From Lingula anatina (Eukaryota > Brachiopoda > Lingulata > Lingulida > Lingulidae), in the NCBI RefSeq assembly GCF_001039355.2, contig NW_019775793.1, positions 137,522 through 188,723 of the forward strand: DNA of 51,202 nucleotides. Direction: 5' to 3'. Shown piece by piece: positions 23,720-37,800 of this stretch. The notes below the pieces were generated by a model. It was not told the DNA's origin and did not search any database. It worked only from the letters and a program-made list of their open reading frames with translations. The translations under genes and the position numbers were made by a program. Within the stretch, counting starts at the first letter, position 1. Each line of letters begins with the position of its first letter.

Positions 23720-24838
23720 ATGGAATCACCCCGGGCGTCAGTGAGTGATATTCCACTGACAGACGTGCCTTCCTCTGACTCTCAGGTATAGTCACTCACC
23801 CTCACACATATTACATACTTATGTCTTGCAATAAAACTGCGTTTGCCATGATGGCACCCGTATGTTGTTTGTATGTGCAGTATCACTATTACTGAATGTG
23901 TATATTTATATTTTCATATTAATCAGCGAGTTATAAATCTGTTTATGTAATGCAAAGTTCCTCAAACGAAAAATTTGCAAAAAGTCAATGGACTTTCTAT
24001 ATCAAGAAATGGATACATCAAATAGTTAGGCATCTATAACTAAACTGTCAGTCATCTCAACATTTACCGTAATGGTCGCAAGCTTAACTTTATGTAATAG
24101 TTATATTTATATCTTAATTAAGAGATATGAATTTCAGATTAGTTTTTCTTTACACATAGGATCACATGGTCACAAAAACGCCACCCTTGCATATGTTTTC
24201 TCCTTTCTTTTACAAGCATGTCGCCAGCGTATTTGGCGCGAGCACAAACCAGGCTTTCTGGGAAGGAGACCCCGAGGACCACCTCCTGTGCTCCGTAATC
24301 ACAAGCATTTTTTGCTTTGCTCCAGTAGGATTTGCTGCAATATACTATTCATGGAAGGTAAAAAAAAATTTGATCCACTGTTTCCTGTTTTTAACGAAGC
24401 TAAACATTCCCACATTTATTATTATTTTCTCTTGTAACGAAAACACCAAGCAATTAATGCTACAGCACGATACGTGTAAACTGTATTTGTCACCATGGTT
24501 GCTTAGCAAAAATAAACGCGCTTCTTTACACTGTCAAGGCTCATTCACTGAATAAAGTAGGGTGATTTCACTATAGAATAAATAATTATAGAACTGTTAA
24601 TTGTTAAAGGTAAAACTGTTCTGTTTTTTTTTTCTTTCTATTTTCATGTAAGGTGCGAGATGCTGTTTGCAATGGAGATCCACATACCGCCAGTAAAAGT
24701 TCAAGAACTGCACGACTCCTGAACAATATTAGCTTGGTAGTCGGCATATTTCAGTGGGTGATAGTGCTGCTTATGCTAGTGTTTTACCTTAGTGGTTATT
24801 TAGACTATATCATAAGTGGGTTAGCAAATGGAACATAA
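23720..24838 (+). CDS. CD225/dispanin (IFITM-like) membrane protein
   Basis: Small two-helix membrane protein of the CD225/dispanin superfamily, which includes vertebrate IFITM, PRRT1 and SYNDIG proteins; the role here is not known. Exons 23720-23785, 24160-24357, 24653-24838, all phase 0, give 149 residues. The short N-terminus is Ser/Pro-rich and acidic. The CD225 domain begins at PEDHLLCSVI (about 60-69): an intramembrane segment with P77-G79 and YYSWKVRDA, then GD-x3-A-x2-S-x2-A at 96-108, and a C-terminal transmembrane helix about 115-134. C66 and C74 sit at the membrane, where family members are often palmitoylated. The start is chosen as the first Met of an in-phase exon with a good donor. 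The subfamily cannot be decided. AATAAA at 25348-25353 may be its polyadenylation signal. Confidence 0.9.
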
Positions 24839-25912
24839 CCATTGTTACATAGACCTCTTGGCTTGCTGAATGAAAGCTAATACACAACCCAAAGATATCG
24901 AAGTGAAAACAGATATTCAAGTGCGCCATTGACACAAGAGTCATAGATTGTATTATGGAGAGTAGCCATAGCACTATATTAAAGAAGATTCGATGTGTGG
25001 TTGAATTTATTCAATCCATTGTTATAAACGAAACCGTACCAAGAACCAAGTTTTTCCAGGTTTTCAAATCCAGTGCTTCTGACGAATGTACCTCGACAGA
25101 CATGCATGAAGAACAGTACCTAATGAGCAGATTAATTTGAAAGATTCGACGAATATTAATTCCTTGTTTTATGTTATTTTTCGGTTGTTTCGTATCCATT
25201 CGTCCCTTTTTGTGATATTCTTTCTTTTTATTGCTTCATTTTATCAAAGCATTTCTATGTAAAAGTATGTAATTCATATTTTACTTTAGTGATAACAGAA
25301 TCCTGCCAGCGGAAAAAACTAAAAGGTAATTTGTAAGGGTTTGTCTTAATAAACGGCTAATCCTTGACGGCTGCTTATATTAACGCCTGTCTGAAATCTT
25401 GTCTGGGAAATAGATGAAACATATGAACTTCATTATTCACGAAGTAGGTAAATATGTAGAAATTTAATTTGAAATGGTGATTTATTTCCGAATAATAACG
25501 TAAGATCTTAAGATGCATAATCTATAACCGATAGTTGAACTTAACGATGAAAATGTGTTTATAAAGTAGGGTGACAATGTTAAACATTTTGCGGCAAAGC
25601 ACAGTGTCCAAGATTCAGTTCAAGTTCTTTTCTTTTTTCTTAACTTTCCTTTTTTCGCTCATTACCTTTTGTTGGTTTATTTTTTCAAGTAATTTGTATT
25701 CTCTTTATAACAATTATTGAGTTGCTTATTCACAATGAGAAATGTGATACTAATGTTGAGAAATATCTTTCCCAAGGTGATAAATTTTTTTATACATAAA
25801 AGTGCCCAAAGCGCACTTGAATATCCTCTACCTTTATTCTACTGTTATTTGAGCTAGCATTCGTAACACCTGGCACAAGATCTTTATTTTAAGATTAAAA
25901 TAGCATTCCTCT

Positions 25913-25914
<2 letters not shown>

Positions 25915-25946
<32 letters not shown>

Positions 25947-25984
25947 TCATTCTACATGTAGTTGTCCTATACATGTAATTTATT

Positions 25985-26031
<47 letters not shown>

Positions 26032-26035
26032 TTTT
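25915..26035. repeat. Poly-T tract followed by ATTT microsatellite
   Basis: T-run at 25915-25945, a short unique stretch holding two TACATGTA palindromes (25953, 25970), then an ATTT repeat to about 26035. Confidence 0.85.
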
Positions 26036-26705
26036 GCTCTTCCGTCAGACAAAGGTTTGTATGAAAATACCCTTTGAAATGGTACATTCGATATTTTTCT
26101 GTCTAAGACTCCGAAAATATTTTTCAGTCACTTTTGTAAAGGCAAAGTGGTCTTATTATATTTTATAAAGATAAATTTAAGGCCAGCAATACTTTTATTC
26201 ATTCATTCACCCACTCAAAACATCTGTGACCTGAATTGGTCTTCACAAACACCATCCAAACAACTAAACGTCTTAACCATCTGTCAAAATAATTAGTCTC
26301 ATTTTGTAATCTCGAATTTCGAAGGGATTTTAATTAGTAATGTGATTCACAAGGCGTATTCCGATTATGGCAGTAAAATCTGTCTTTTTTCTTTCCCTTT
26401 TTTTCTTTTCTTTATTCATTACACTACGATTCATTGATGCCAGAAATAATAATTCTGATTTAGGCCTACAAGCTAAATAAGTAAGATTTCACATAATTAA
26501 GTTAAAAAGAATAGATAGGTGACGCATTTATGCTAGACTTTATCAGCTGTTTACTGCATTTGTCATCATATCTAACTTTAAAATTAAACGTAACTTTAAA
26601 ATAGGCCTAATACTCACAATGTAGACTAACTTTTCAACACTGAATTTGATATCCGGCGCGGTTGCGATGTCTGACAATGTGTAAAAGTAATAGTCTATAG
26701 ATCTA

Positions 26706-26764
26706 TGACGTAAATTACGTTGACGTTGATGACAAGTTATGTTATCAATTCAACTGTGACGTCA
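26706..26764. promoter_or_regulatory. CRE cluster upstream of the FSIP2-like gene
   Basis: TGACGTAA at 26706-26713, TTACGT at 26715-26720, TGACGTTG at 26721-26728 and a full palindromic CRE TGACGTCA at 26757-26764, all within 150 bases of the ATG at 26854. CREM/CREB drives many vertebrate spermatid genes through such sites. That it does so here is inference. Confidence 0.5.
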
Positions 26765-26796
26765 GTCGTAATAAAACGCTGAACGGTGATAGCAAG

Positions 26797-26814
26797 ATGG
26801 CGACTTTAAAATGA
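26797..26814 (+). promoter_or_regulatory. Minimal upstream ORF before FSIP2-like start
   Basis: ATGGCGACTTTAAAATGA encodes five residues then stop, in a strong start context (AAGATGG), 40 bases before the main ATG. If it lies in the 5' UTR it could dampen translation. Confidence 0.3.
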
Positions 26815-26853
26815 ATTTTACATGCACTGAACAAAACAAATTGAGTCTTTAAA

Positions 26854-28769
26854 ATGGATCGCTTGACACTGTCGAGAAGACTGAATCCTGATGAACTGGA
26901 CAGACGGCCTAAGGCAACTTTGCCTCCCAATCCGCTCCCGATTTGGACCACTTTGCCTTTGGATGCAAAACTTCCAATGATGCCCGCTCCAAAAGGCGCC
27001 GTCAAATTATTTACAACAAAAGTTGGAGAAAAGGTTATGTCATAATCAATTTTTGGCGAGTGTTTGTTATTATAAAATGCATATGTCTTTGCTGAATGGA
27101 CATTTTGAACGTGAAGCTGGAGGGTGTCTTTACAGGCATTGTTCTAGCAATCGACTGTGTGACTAATAAGAATTATCAGTATAGGCCTATCTCCTGTTCT
27201 TGCTGTTTATCTTGATATAAACTAACGGCTCAGCACGTTCTTTTCATATCTTTCTTTATCTTTAGGGTAGGGCGTAAGGCATCAAAACTACATTACTGAC
27301 TTAAAAATGGTATTTTAAAGATTTTTTCCTAAAATAAATTCCAGACCATTCCTTTTTTATAGATCCATAAATGTGTAGACTTTGACTTGACCGACCCATA
27401 CGCCCTGATTATTTCGAACGAGTACAAGGAGCTTCATGACCCTCATCTGAAGCCGTATCTGACTCAGCCCTACATGCTTCACAGGTAAGAGTTTTCTCCA
27501 AAAAAAGAGAATTCACAAGAAAATCAATAATGATACTGTACGTCCAAATCTGTGTCTTTTCCCCTTTTGTGATAAAAAATTTAGATATATTTGCCGCATG
27601 TCAGATAAAAAAAATCCAGTCCGATTGTAAATTGGCCTACACCAAATTCAAATGTAGTTAAATTTAAAATCTGAGTAGAAAAGGATGAAATTGCAATAAT
27701 ACAGCACTGCACTGACGTGGCTACCTCGGTCCATCATTAGAGGCCAGGCACCTTGACGTATTTAGCATTGAATGCCCCTTTTAGGACACCTAATAATGTC
27801 CTTATTACGCAGACACCTAGGGACTTTAAATGTGCCCTTCAGTGCACCTAATGATGTCCTCATTACACAGATACCTTTAGACTTCACAGTTCGTACATGT
27901 AGGCGTGATGCCTGCATCTCTATCCATTACTTAGTCTATTCATAATTAAGGAAACTATTTCTTAGGACACAAGAAGCTATCTTCAACTTGTCCTTACTCT
28001 GCAATGGACGTTGTCAAAGCACGCGTCCTCAGAGACCCATCTCTGAATCATGTTATTTTGATAAAGTGGAATTTAACCCCCCCCCCAACCTACATTTAAT
28101 TGCATATTTACCTGTTCACGTTCAGGGGAGCCGCTCAAGAAAACTGTCGAAAAAAGTAGTCTAGGGTTTATATTATTTGAGGTTCTTCGTCTCTTATTAA
28201 TCCAGTCTTTGATTTTTTTAGATTGTACAAAGAAGGACTTATCACAAAGAGCGGGAAGGTTCTGTGCAACCTCAAGGAATTTAACGAGTTCAGACAGTAT
28301 CTGCGCAAAATACACCTCCGGATGTTGGCCAAAGAAAGGAAAGAAAAGGTTTGAGCTGAATTCAAGACACCCGATACTATGGCAAAATCTTCAATAAACA
28401 TATAACCGCAAGTTTAGTTTCTTAAATAAGACATCCTTCGAGATGGTGCTAATCACAAATGCCATGTTTGTTGCTCAACATTCTTCAACGAAGTAAAAAC
28501 AATCACAAACACTGAAGGAACAGATCATTTGACATTTTGCAAACTATTTGTTATGTTGAAAGAGGTCATAGTATACATATACATATATTCAGATATAATA
28601 ACAACCGTTTTATTCAGGTTGAAGCTAGTCAAAGAGAAGGGAGGGATAAAATGGCTGATGGCAGTTCTAATAAAGCGCACATACAGAAATTACAGGCTGT
28701 AAGAAAACGCATCGCAGAGAAACAGCGACTGGAAAGGCAAAGGTATCATTCGAAAATGGGCAATTAACC

Positions 28770-28800
<31 letters not shown>

Positions 28801-31800
28801 TGCTCCAATAGCACACATGTCGCAATAAGAACGGGTAACTACAGCGCAGTCCTACAGGGCCAGTGACATCGGGGCATTTACAAATCTACACGGTATGCTG
28901 TAGTTCATGCAGCGCGTAGGCTTATCAGTGTTTTCTTTCATAGATTCCATCGTATACTGGAGCAGAACTTCGAGCGACAGGCACGCAAGGAACAGGCTCG
29001 CAGAGATTTGCTCTCAGAAACTGAGCAGCGACGGCAAGTGGAGGAAGCTCGGCGGCTTAACTTGATGAACAAACGACGCAGAAAGGTGCAATGTTTTAAA
29101 AGTTTTTAGCCAATGGAATTAGCTGCATGAACTTATATAGGCATTTTCATGATAACTCAGTTCATAAGAATTGTGTAGATCTTGTCGCCTTTTTCAAGTT
29201 ATGGGATACATGTAGCTGCTGATGTTTTTTTTTCTTTTTTGTTATTACTATATTAATCTTCACCTACAAATAACCAGCAATCACCCCTCACTGTGAGACA
29301 TTATGGGAATAGATGGCTAAGCTCTTTGTCGTGCGTACCCTAGGGTCTACAAAAGGACAATTTTAAGACTCAAAATATATAAATTACTATTACTTTACAT
29401 AAAAAAATGAATAAATTACATTTACAATGATTGTCTACCCAAGATACTCCATTTTTTATGTTCTGATCTATCCGATATAATAATTTAGGAGCGAATGCGT
29501 CGTATCATCATGCATCGTCGTTGGCTGGAGCAAGACCTGCTGCGTCGGCAGCGTGCAGAAGATCGCAAACGTCAAAAAGAAAATGAATTACAGCAAAAGG
29601 TAGCAAATTTTATAAGAAGAATGTTTAATTGTTTATGGAATCTGTTTATTTTTTTAAAAAAGTAATGGGAGTACAAAAGGAGAAAGGGAGTAGAAAAAAA
29701 CTTTTTTTTCACTTCTAGCTACAGCACGACTGGGAACAACGAAAGCGGGTGCAACAGCAGAAGATTGAGCGAGAGAATCTGAAGAGGGAGAAAGTGGAAA
29801 GAAAGGCAAAAGCACATCAGCAAGAGTGGGAACGACAAATTGACGCCCAGAGAAAAAAGCAAGAAGGTGAGACAAACTTATATCAAATCCAGATTGCGAT
29901 AAAATAATAGTTGTTGGAAAAGATATTAGTTATATTGTGCATCGACAGAATGAAGATCAAGTGCACATAGATATTTTTTAATGACTTCTACAAGTGGCAA
30001 ACAACAACAACGTTATGCAAAATTTAATGAAAATGACATATTTGCGTGAAAATGGTCAAAACAGTTTTATTATCAAAACAATTTTCTTGTTCTTTAAAAA
30101 ATTGATATAAATCAAAGCATCTTCCATTTGATTCAGGGATCGTTTTGGATTTTGCATTTTTGTCTGTTTTAATGTGTAGGTTATTCACACTTGGAGAAAA
30201 GTGTATCAAACTTAAATTTTTACTTATATCAAATCTGTAAAAAAATCTTTTGGCCGTTCACATGTTTAGTTTCATGTCTGGAGATATCGCTGTTCCAAAT
30301 TTTGAAACAATTTTTGTGATGATGATGTAAACAGTTTTTATATCGTGAAACATGTAAGGATTTTTATCTGAGGTCTATAAAAAATTGTATTTTGCAAAAC
30401 TGTTGTGAGACAGCGAGCAATAATTCAACCAGTGTGTTTTTATGATATTTTGCTTCATAAGACGCGAAAGAATGCCTGCTTGGTTTGTTTGACATTCAAC
30501 ATCTTGCTCTGTTAATTATTTTTTTATTCAGGCATGCTTTTCTAAACACTGGTGAATAAAGCAAACACATTTATTGAAAGGAATCATCACTTTTTGTCAC
30601 TCCACTGTTGTTATAATGTATTTATAGAAAGATTTGAAGAAATACGTCGGCGACATCGAGAGAAACAGGCACACCTGCAAGCCGTCTATGACGCCAAACT
30701 GCAGGCGAAGATAGCTCGGTACTGGGAGCAAAAAAAGCGACATAGGACCAAAGGTAAAATTGCATTGTTAATGTCAAATAACTAAAAAACGGAAAAACGG
30801 ATGTTCGCATTAAACGGCCAATGTTAGTTCTATCGTGGATTCTAGACAAGTCACATTTTATATGCTGTGTATGCATTCTTACGCAGTGCCATAAGGTTTA
30901 TGATAATTGCATGGCTTACTTGGAAGACACTGAAGAGTTTTTTCTTCCAAAAGCGAGACCAGATCGCCGTTTGGGATCTTTATACAGATACACTAAATAT
31001 TTTTGCATCCAAAACAAAAAAATCAACCGCTGAAAGCCTGCAGTTCGCAGTTTTGTCTAACCGTTACTGAACACCTTATGACAGCATGGCCGTAAGTGGG
31101 ATTCTCTTAATGAGACTTCCATCCCCTATAGTGTATACCATGCAGGCCAAAACAATCATATTTCTACATTTCAAAAGTGTAAATTAAAGACGTTTCCATT
31201 ATTCCAGGAAAGGTACGTCCAAACCTAAAGAGCACATGGAGTTTGTCTACATGTCTGGCTGGTCTTGCAGGTAGGTTGTACATGTACGGTATTGAAATCC
31301 TATTCCCTTTCAGTCTTTCTTCAAAATAAGTGTAGAAACATGAAGGACTTGAAATATGAATCTAAAGCGATTTTTTCTAATGGGCATATCGATAAAAATT
31401 TCAGATGACCTACAAGATAAAAAGAAAAAGCGCACCTTGATGAGTACCGCCCATCCTCTGATCAACCATTCAGTGAGCACGCTAGGACTTAATGACTTGC
31501 GGGGAGCAACAGTTTTTTCCACCGTAATAGGCGTGGCTAAAAAGAAGTCTGCGGAAGGCCTCGAAAAAAAGGTATGTAACAGGAACGATGCTCTTAATGC
31601 CATGATACGTAGGTCCTTATTATTATAATAATTATTATTATTATGAGAAGCGTACATAAGCGTACCTTTAGCGTTACTCTAGTGTCGTCTTTGTATGCCT
31701 AACGTATCCTAAGTAACGTATGGCTCATACAGTCGTACACGCCGAAAATTTTTGAACATGCTCAAAAATTTTATATCCTGCGTACGCGAACGTATTCCAA

Positions 31801-34800
31801 CGTTTGCCTGCGTAGTTGGAACGTATACGAGATACGACTACCGTAGATCTGAGTTTGTCTGTGCATGAGCTTTTTTCATATATATGAGTAGTGTGTCAGT
31901 GCCTCGAGGAATGCAATCGCTGTGCTTCTTTCTTTCACCAAAGTTAATGTAATAAATTTCAATGTTACTTTTTGAATTAAAAAAAGAAAACGGCTTACTT
32001 GAAATGCCCTAAAATGTTAGGGACGCTGTAAGTTAACCAGTTGCAAATTATTCATATTAAAAAAATACGACAGAAAGAAAAAGTCAAATTGAGCTGTAAG
32101 TGCCACCAAAGAATTAAACTTCAGTGTAACGTTGCTCCGTGGTATCCGTGATTAGATGTAGTTTCATGTGCTGTTGTCTCAAACTAATCTTAGCACTTTG
32201 CTTTATGACATCCGTTATCCCTTATACATGTATGTCGTTTTACATGTATCACCGGGCCGTTCTTTTCTTTCAGTCAAAACGTTTGTCAAACGACGTTTGC
32301 TGGTTCTTTGAACACATTAAATTTGCATTTTTGTTTAAATGACGCCAGTGCATAATTAACATTAAGCCTTCTTTTTTTCTTCAGCGGAGCGACCTTGCGA
32401 TAGGCGACCTCCGAGGCGTCATACTGACCAGCTCTGAAGATGTCATGGTCAAGGTGTGGTTAATATGAGATACAAAATATTTGATGTGCATGCATAATTC
32501 ATAAAGCATATTTTGTAAATAGAAATGGGATAACTGTGGACCTGATGCTGTGTATTTGCTATTGCATATGGGGCATTTAATCTTTAAATGCTCCATTTAA
32601 AAATAAACTTTGTGAATTTGCATAAATGTTTTATTTCCTGTGATTCAGCCCAAGGGAACCGATTCCACGGAGTCCATGGGATATGGTGACATGCACGGCA
32701 TCATTGCGCTACCTGGTTCTGTAGAACCCACCAAAGAGGTGAGTGACAGAACGTGCATGTGTACACAGTATCAGCAGTCATTTTTAATAATAGCAACAAA
32801 ACGTTTGATTCCACTTTTGGTTGAGTACTAAGTAATATGCACTACCAGTAGTATTGTTAAAAGCTATTATACACGTATTGTAGAATAAGAATTAACACGA
32901 TTATCAAGTACTTTCACAGCAAAAATCTCCAAACTTCAACTGAATTTTATAGCTGTCCAATTTTTCTGCATTTGTTTCATTTCTTTGGTTATGATCAGTG
33001 GTAATAATGTTCTCGTTTACCGCTCCTTATATAAAACTATGTTTTCTTAATTATCCTCGTAACAGAGTCACTACACGTCCTTGTCAACCCTGACGAAGAA
33101 CATAAGTCACGACATTGTCCAGGCAGCACAATTCATTGTTCAGTCCACGGTCGAGATTGTCAGTAAGGTATAAATTTCGCGTGGTTCAGAAATTTTTATC
33201 TGCTCTTACACTTGGTTATGATATGTTGTAAATGTCTGGGGATATTCTCTTCAAAGTATTCTTACTTCCAAATATCTCGTTTTCTTTCGTGGACCGGAAA
33301 CTTTCGGAAGAATGCCGCGTTATGCCAAAGATAGTTCTAAGATTAGGGATAGAAAGAATTGGTAACTTTCTGAGAACATGGCCACAGCCAAATTTGCCTT
33401 ATGGAACAAAAACAGTACAAAAATGGAACAACTGCATTGCCAGTCCCTTTTTTCTGTATACCAATTCTTTCTTCACTTACCTACGAACTGGGTTGCCTTT
33501 GGCATTTCAAATACATTATGTGCATCGATTCAAGGATCAGTTGCATTAGAACTTAAATAGAACAAGTTGTCAGTGTATGAAAGTCGTACTACAGTAGAAA
33601 GACTAACTCTCTAGAAATTGATCTCTTTTAATTGAACTAAAACTACAGATTTCTATTCCAGCTCGCCATTATGAGGTGTGTAATAAATCTTTATGTGAAC
33701 ATATTTTCTCTCTACAGATCATTTTCCCAGCCTATCAGCAGGTCCAAGTGGAAAAAACCATAGAAATGATGGAAGAAGATGACGGTGCGTTGAATTTTTC
33801 TATTGTGGTCGCAAATATTTTCGCTGATAGATACTCTAATGTGAACCCGTTTCGGAAATAAAAGTACTGCTTTGTATCCGGTTAGACACTAACTTGTTTT
33901 AACATCAGAAGTCATTTTTGTTTTGCAAATCTAAAAGTGTCTAATTTTATGATCTGTGTAATTAATCTCCAACTCATAACTCCCCTCAATGCCATTCGTT
34001 GAAAATCCATAATAAAACGACAAGGCTAAGCAGAATATGATAGCAAATGTGGCTTTATACGCACGTGTATGTGTGTATAGATAAAGCTAGTAAAATGCTT
34101 GACGTGCAGTGCATACTTGCCATTACTTAATTCATCTGCGTTAGTTGTAAAAAAAATACCTCAAATTAGGTAATATAAACACAGATTTTGTTCGGAGCAT
34201 AGAAATTCCAAACTGGATCTGGATATTTCTCTCGGATAAAGTGTTTTTTTTTCAATTGATTAAATAAGAGAAGTTGGCATTAAGTATGAAGAGAAAAGCT
34301 ATTACATTACACGCCACTAAGTCGCCACCTTTACCGTTCACAGGTGTTCTACGAGAGAGTGAAATGAACCAAAGTGTTAGTGACTATGGCGAGGATGAGG
34401 ACATAGTAGGTGTAGTGGAGAATACAGCACTAGATGGCGAAATGGTCTTAAAGGGTACCTTTCTTCTTATTTATCACTTAGCACAACGAACAGTTGTATA
34501 TAAACTGCTTAGATGAGTCAACGTTTAAGAGACAAAATATTATTATTATTTTATTTATTTATTTATTTATTTTTTTTTTAGGTCTTTCAGAACAATTTTC
34601 TTTAATATGACTTCCTGTAACTCATCATTTTAGAAAAATTTATGGGGAGGGGGGGAATACTGATCGATGAAAGGACAGGAATAAGACTACAATATATACA
34701 AATCATACGGAAAACTGTTGGATAGACCTATATTTAGATTAATTTTGATAAACCACATTTGTACAATTGGTCTCATCAGTATTTTTTCTGACTGTTTTTT

Positions 34801-37800
34801 TTGAGAAATTTTGCGTAATTTCAGGTGTTCGCCCCCCTAAAGATGCTTTATATGGCAACATAGATTTTGACAATGATGTCCTTGGTGTGGTGAGAAACGA
34901 GTCTGATGCACATGTATTTGAAACAAGTAAGCCGGCTTTTAAAACTCACGTTTCTTCCATACATGCTTATTGGCAAGTTTGACAGCACAATAAAATACAA
35001 AGTTAACCTTGCAAATTATGTCAATTACTTCATCGAGCAGGGGTTTTTATCTGTGCATTAACATAAGAACAAACAATAAGGATGTGTGTTTGTGTTTCCA
35101 TAAAGATAAATTAGGTAGCAAGATTATCAGTCGTAAGTGCGGACTATTGCATCCGCTTTCATTTTCTCTCTTACTCTCTCTGTTTTAGAGTCAAGAAAGA
35201 GATCCGTAAGATTTAGTAGCGTGGACGAAATGCTTGGCGGCGATTCCGACGCCATATACCCTGTGTATGAATTTGACGAGTCGGGAGAGGAGGGGGATGT
35301 TGAAGACGAAGTCCTTTTCCGGCGTGGAGACGTGGCATATTCAAGACCGGACTCAACGGACATGTCTCTACAATCAGTCGAAGGATCTCCAGAAGATTCT
35401 GCTGACGAAGACATGGAATACGTGGGCGCACCCCTTATGTCCAAGGACTCGCTGACGTTAGCAGAGAAACGTATTGCAGCTGAGAAAAAGATAACCTCTG
35501 TGTATGTCAAGGACGCTTTGTTGTCGCTGATAGAGGACCTACAAGCTGGACTCCTTGCCCCAGAGCAGCTGCTGAAACTGGCAGAATGTGCACGGGAAAT
35601 TCTAGACGGCAAAACATCGAAACACCAGCCTGTCAGCGCCGCGTCCAGTTTAACAGCGTTTGTCGATGATTACGTTTGTGGCGTGATTGATAAGGTGGAG
35701 GAGGAATTCGAGGAGGGGTTAATCAAACCTGCAGACATAGCTGCAAGTCTCATACGCCTAGGCCTGAATACAGATGACACCAAAGTTGTAAACCCCAAAG
35801 AACAAGGGGTATNAAAGAATGCCTGCTTGGTTTGTTTGACATTCAACATCTTGCTCTGTTAATTATTTTTTTATTCAGGCATGCTTTTCTAAACACTGGT
35901 GAATAAAGCAAACACATTTATTGATAGGAATCATCACTTTTTGTCACTCCACTGTTGTTATAATGTATTTATAGAAAGATTTGAAGAAATACGTCGGCGA
36001 CATCGAGAGAAACAGGCACACCTGCAAGCCGTCTATGACGCCAAACTGCAGGCGAAGATAGCTCGGTACTGGGAGCAAAAAAAGCGACATAGGACCAAAG
36101 GTAAAATTGCATTGTTAATGTCAAATAACTAAAAAACGGAAAAACGGATGTTCGCATTAAACGGCCAATGTTAGTTCTATCGTGGATTCTAGACAAGTCA
36201 CATTTTATATGCTGTGTATGCATTCTTACGCAGTGCCATAAGGTTTATGATAATTGCATGGCTTACTTGGAAGACACTGTAGAATTTTTTCTTCCAAAAG
36301 CGAGACCAGATCGCCGTTTGGGATCTTTATACAGATACACTGAATATTTTTGCATCCAAAACAAAAAAATCAACCGCTGAAAGCCTGCAGTTCGCAGTTT
36401 TGTCTAACCGTTACTGAACACCTTATGACAGCGTGGCCGTAAGTGGGATTCTCTTAATGAGACTTCCTTCCCCTATAGTGTATACCATACAGGCCAAGAC
36501 AATCATATTTCTACATTTCAAAAGTGTAAATTAAGGCCGTTCCATTATTCCAGGAAAGGTACGTCCAAACCTAAAAAGCACATGGAGTTTGTCTACATGT
36601 CTGGCTGGTCTTGCAGGTAGGTTGTACATGTACGGTATTGAAATCCTATTCCCTTTCAGTCTTTCTTCAAAATAAGTGTAGAAACATGAAGGACTTGAAA
36701 TATGAATCTAAAGCGATTTTTTCTAATGGGCATATCGATAAAAATTTCAGATGACCTACAAGATAAAAAGAAAAAGCGCACCTTGATGAGTACCGCCCAT
36801 CCTCTGATCAACCATTCAGTGAGCACGCTAGGACTTAATGACTTGCGGGGAGCAACAGTTTTTTCCACCGTAATAGGCGTGGCTAAAAAGAAGTCTGCGG
36901 AAGGCCTCGAAAAAAAGGTATGTAACAGGAACGATACTCTTAATGCCATGATACGTAGGTCCTTATTATTATAATTATTATTATTATTATGAGAAGCGTA
37001 CATAAGCGTACCTTTAGCGTTACTCTAGTGTCGTCTTTGTATGCCTAACGTATCCCAAGGCTCATACAGTCGTACACGCTGAAAAATTTTGAACATGCTC
37101 AAAAATTTTATATCCTGCGTACGCGAACGTATTCCAACGTTTGCCTGCGTAGTTGGAACGTATACGAGATACGACTACCGTAGATTTGAGTTTGTCTGCG
37201 CATGAGCTTTTTTCATATATATGAGTAGTGTGTCAGTGCCTCGAGGAATGCAATCGCTGTGCTTCTTTCTTTCACCAAAGTTAATGTAATGAATTTCAAT
37301 GTCACTTTTTGAATTAAAAAAAGAAAACGGCTTACTTGAAATGCCCTAAAATGTTAGGGACGCTGTAAGTTAACCAGTTGCAAATCATTCATATTAAAAA
37401 AATACGACAGAAAGAAAAAGTCAAATTGAGCTGTAAGTGCCACCAAAGAATTAAACTTCAGTGTAACGTTGCTCCGTGGTATCCGTGTGTAAGACAATTA
37501 GATGTAGTTCCATGTGCTGTTGTCTCGAACTAATCTTAGCACTTTGCTTTATGACATCCGTTATCCCTTATACATGTATGTCGTTTTACATGTATCACCG
37601 GGCCGTTCTTGTCTTTCAGTCAAAACGTTTGTCAAACGACGTTTGCTGGTTCTTTGAACACATTTGCATTTTTGTTTAAATGACGCCAGTGCATAATTAA
37701 CATTAAGCCTTCTTTTTTTCTTCAGCGGAGCGACCTTGCGATAGGCGACCTCCGAGGCGTCATACTGACCAGCTCTGAAGATGTCATGGTCAAGGTGTGG

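Larger units (their letters stand above)
24839..26853. other. Intergenic region with microsatellites and the FSIP2-like promoter
   Basis: Contains the CD225 gene 3' UTR (AATAAA 25348-25353), a 31-base poly-T at 25915-25945, an ATTT repeat at about 25982-26035 and, from 26700, CRE-like sites. A minimal upstream ORF (ATGGCGACTTTAAAATGA, 26797-26814) precedes the FSIP2-like start. No other gene seen. Confidence 0.5.

Noticed and set aside
24955-25140. 61-codon frame after the CD225 gene
   Set aside because: It lies in the probable 3' UTR, shows no similarity to any family I know, and has no splice context.
35127-35612. 161-codon minus-strand frame, present again at 40512-40997
   Set aside because: It is antisense to the large FSIP2-like exon, Ser-rich by complement, and duplicated only because the locus is duplicated. 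The sense strand has matching splice phases and family similarity.
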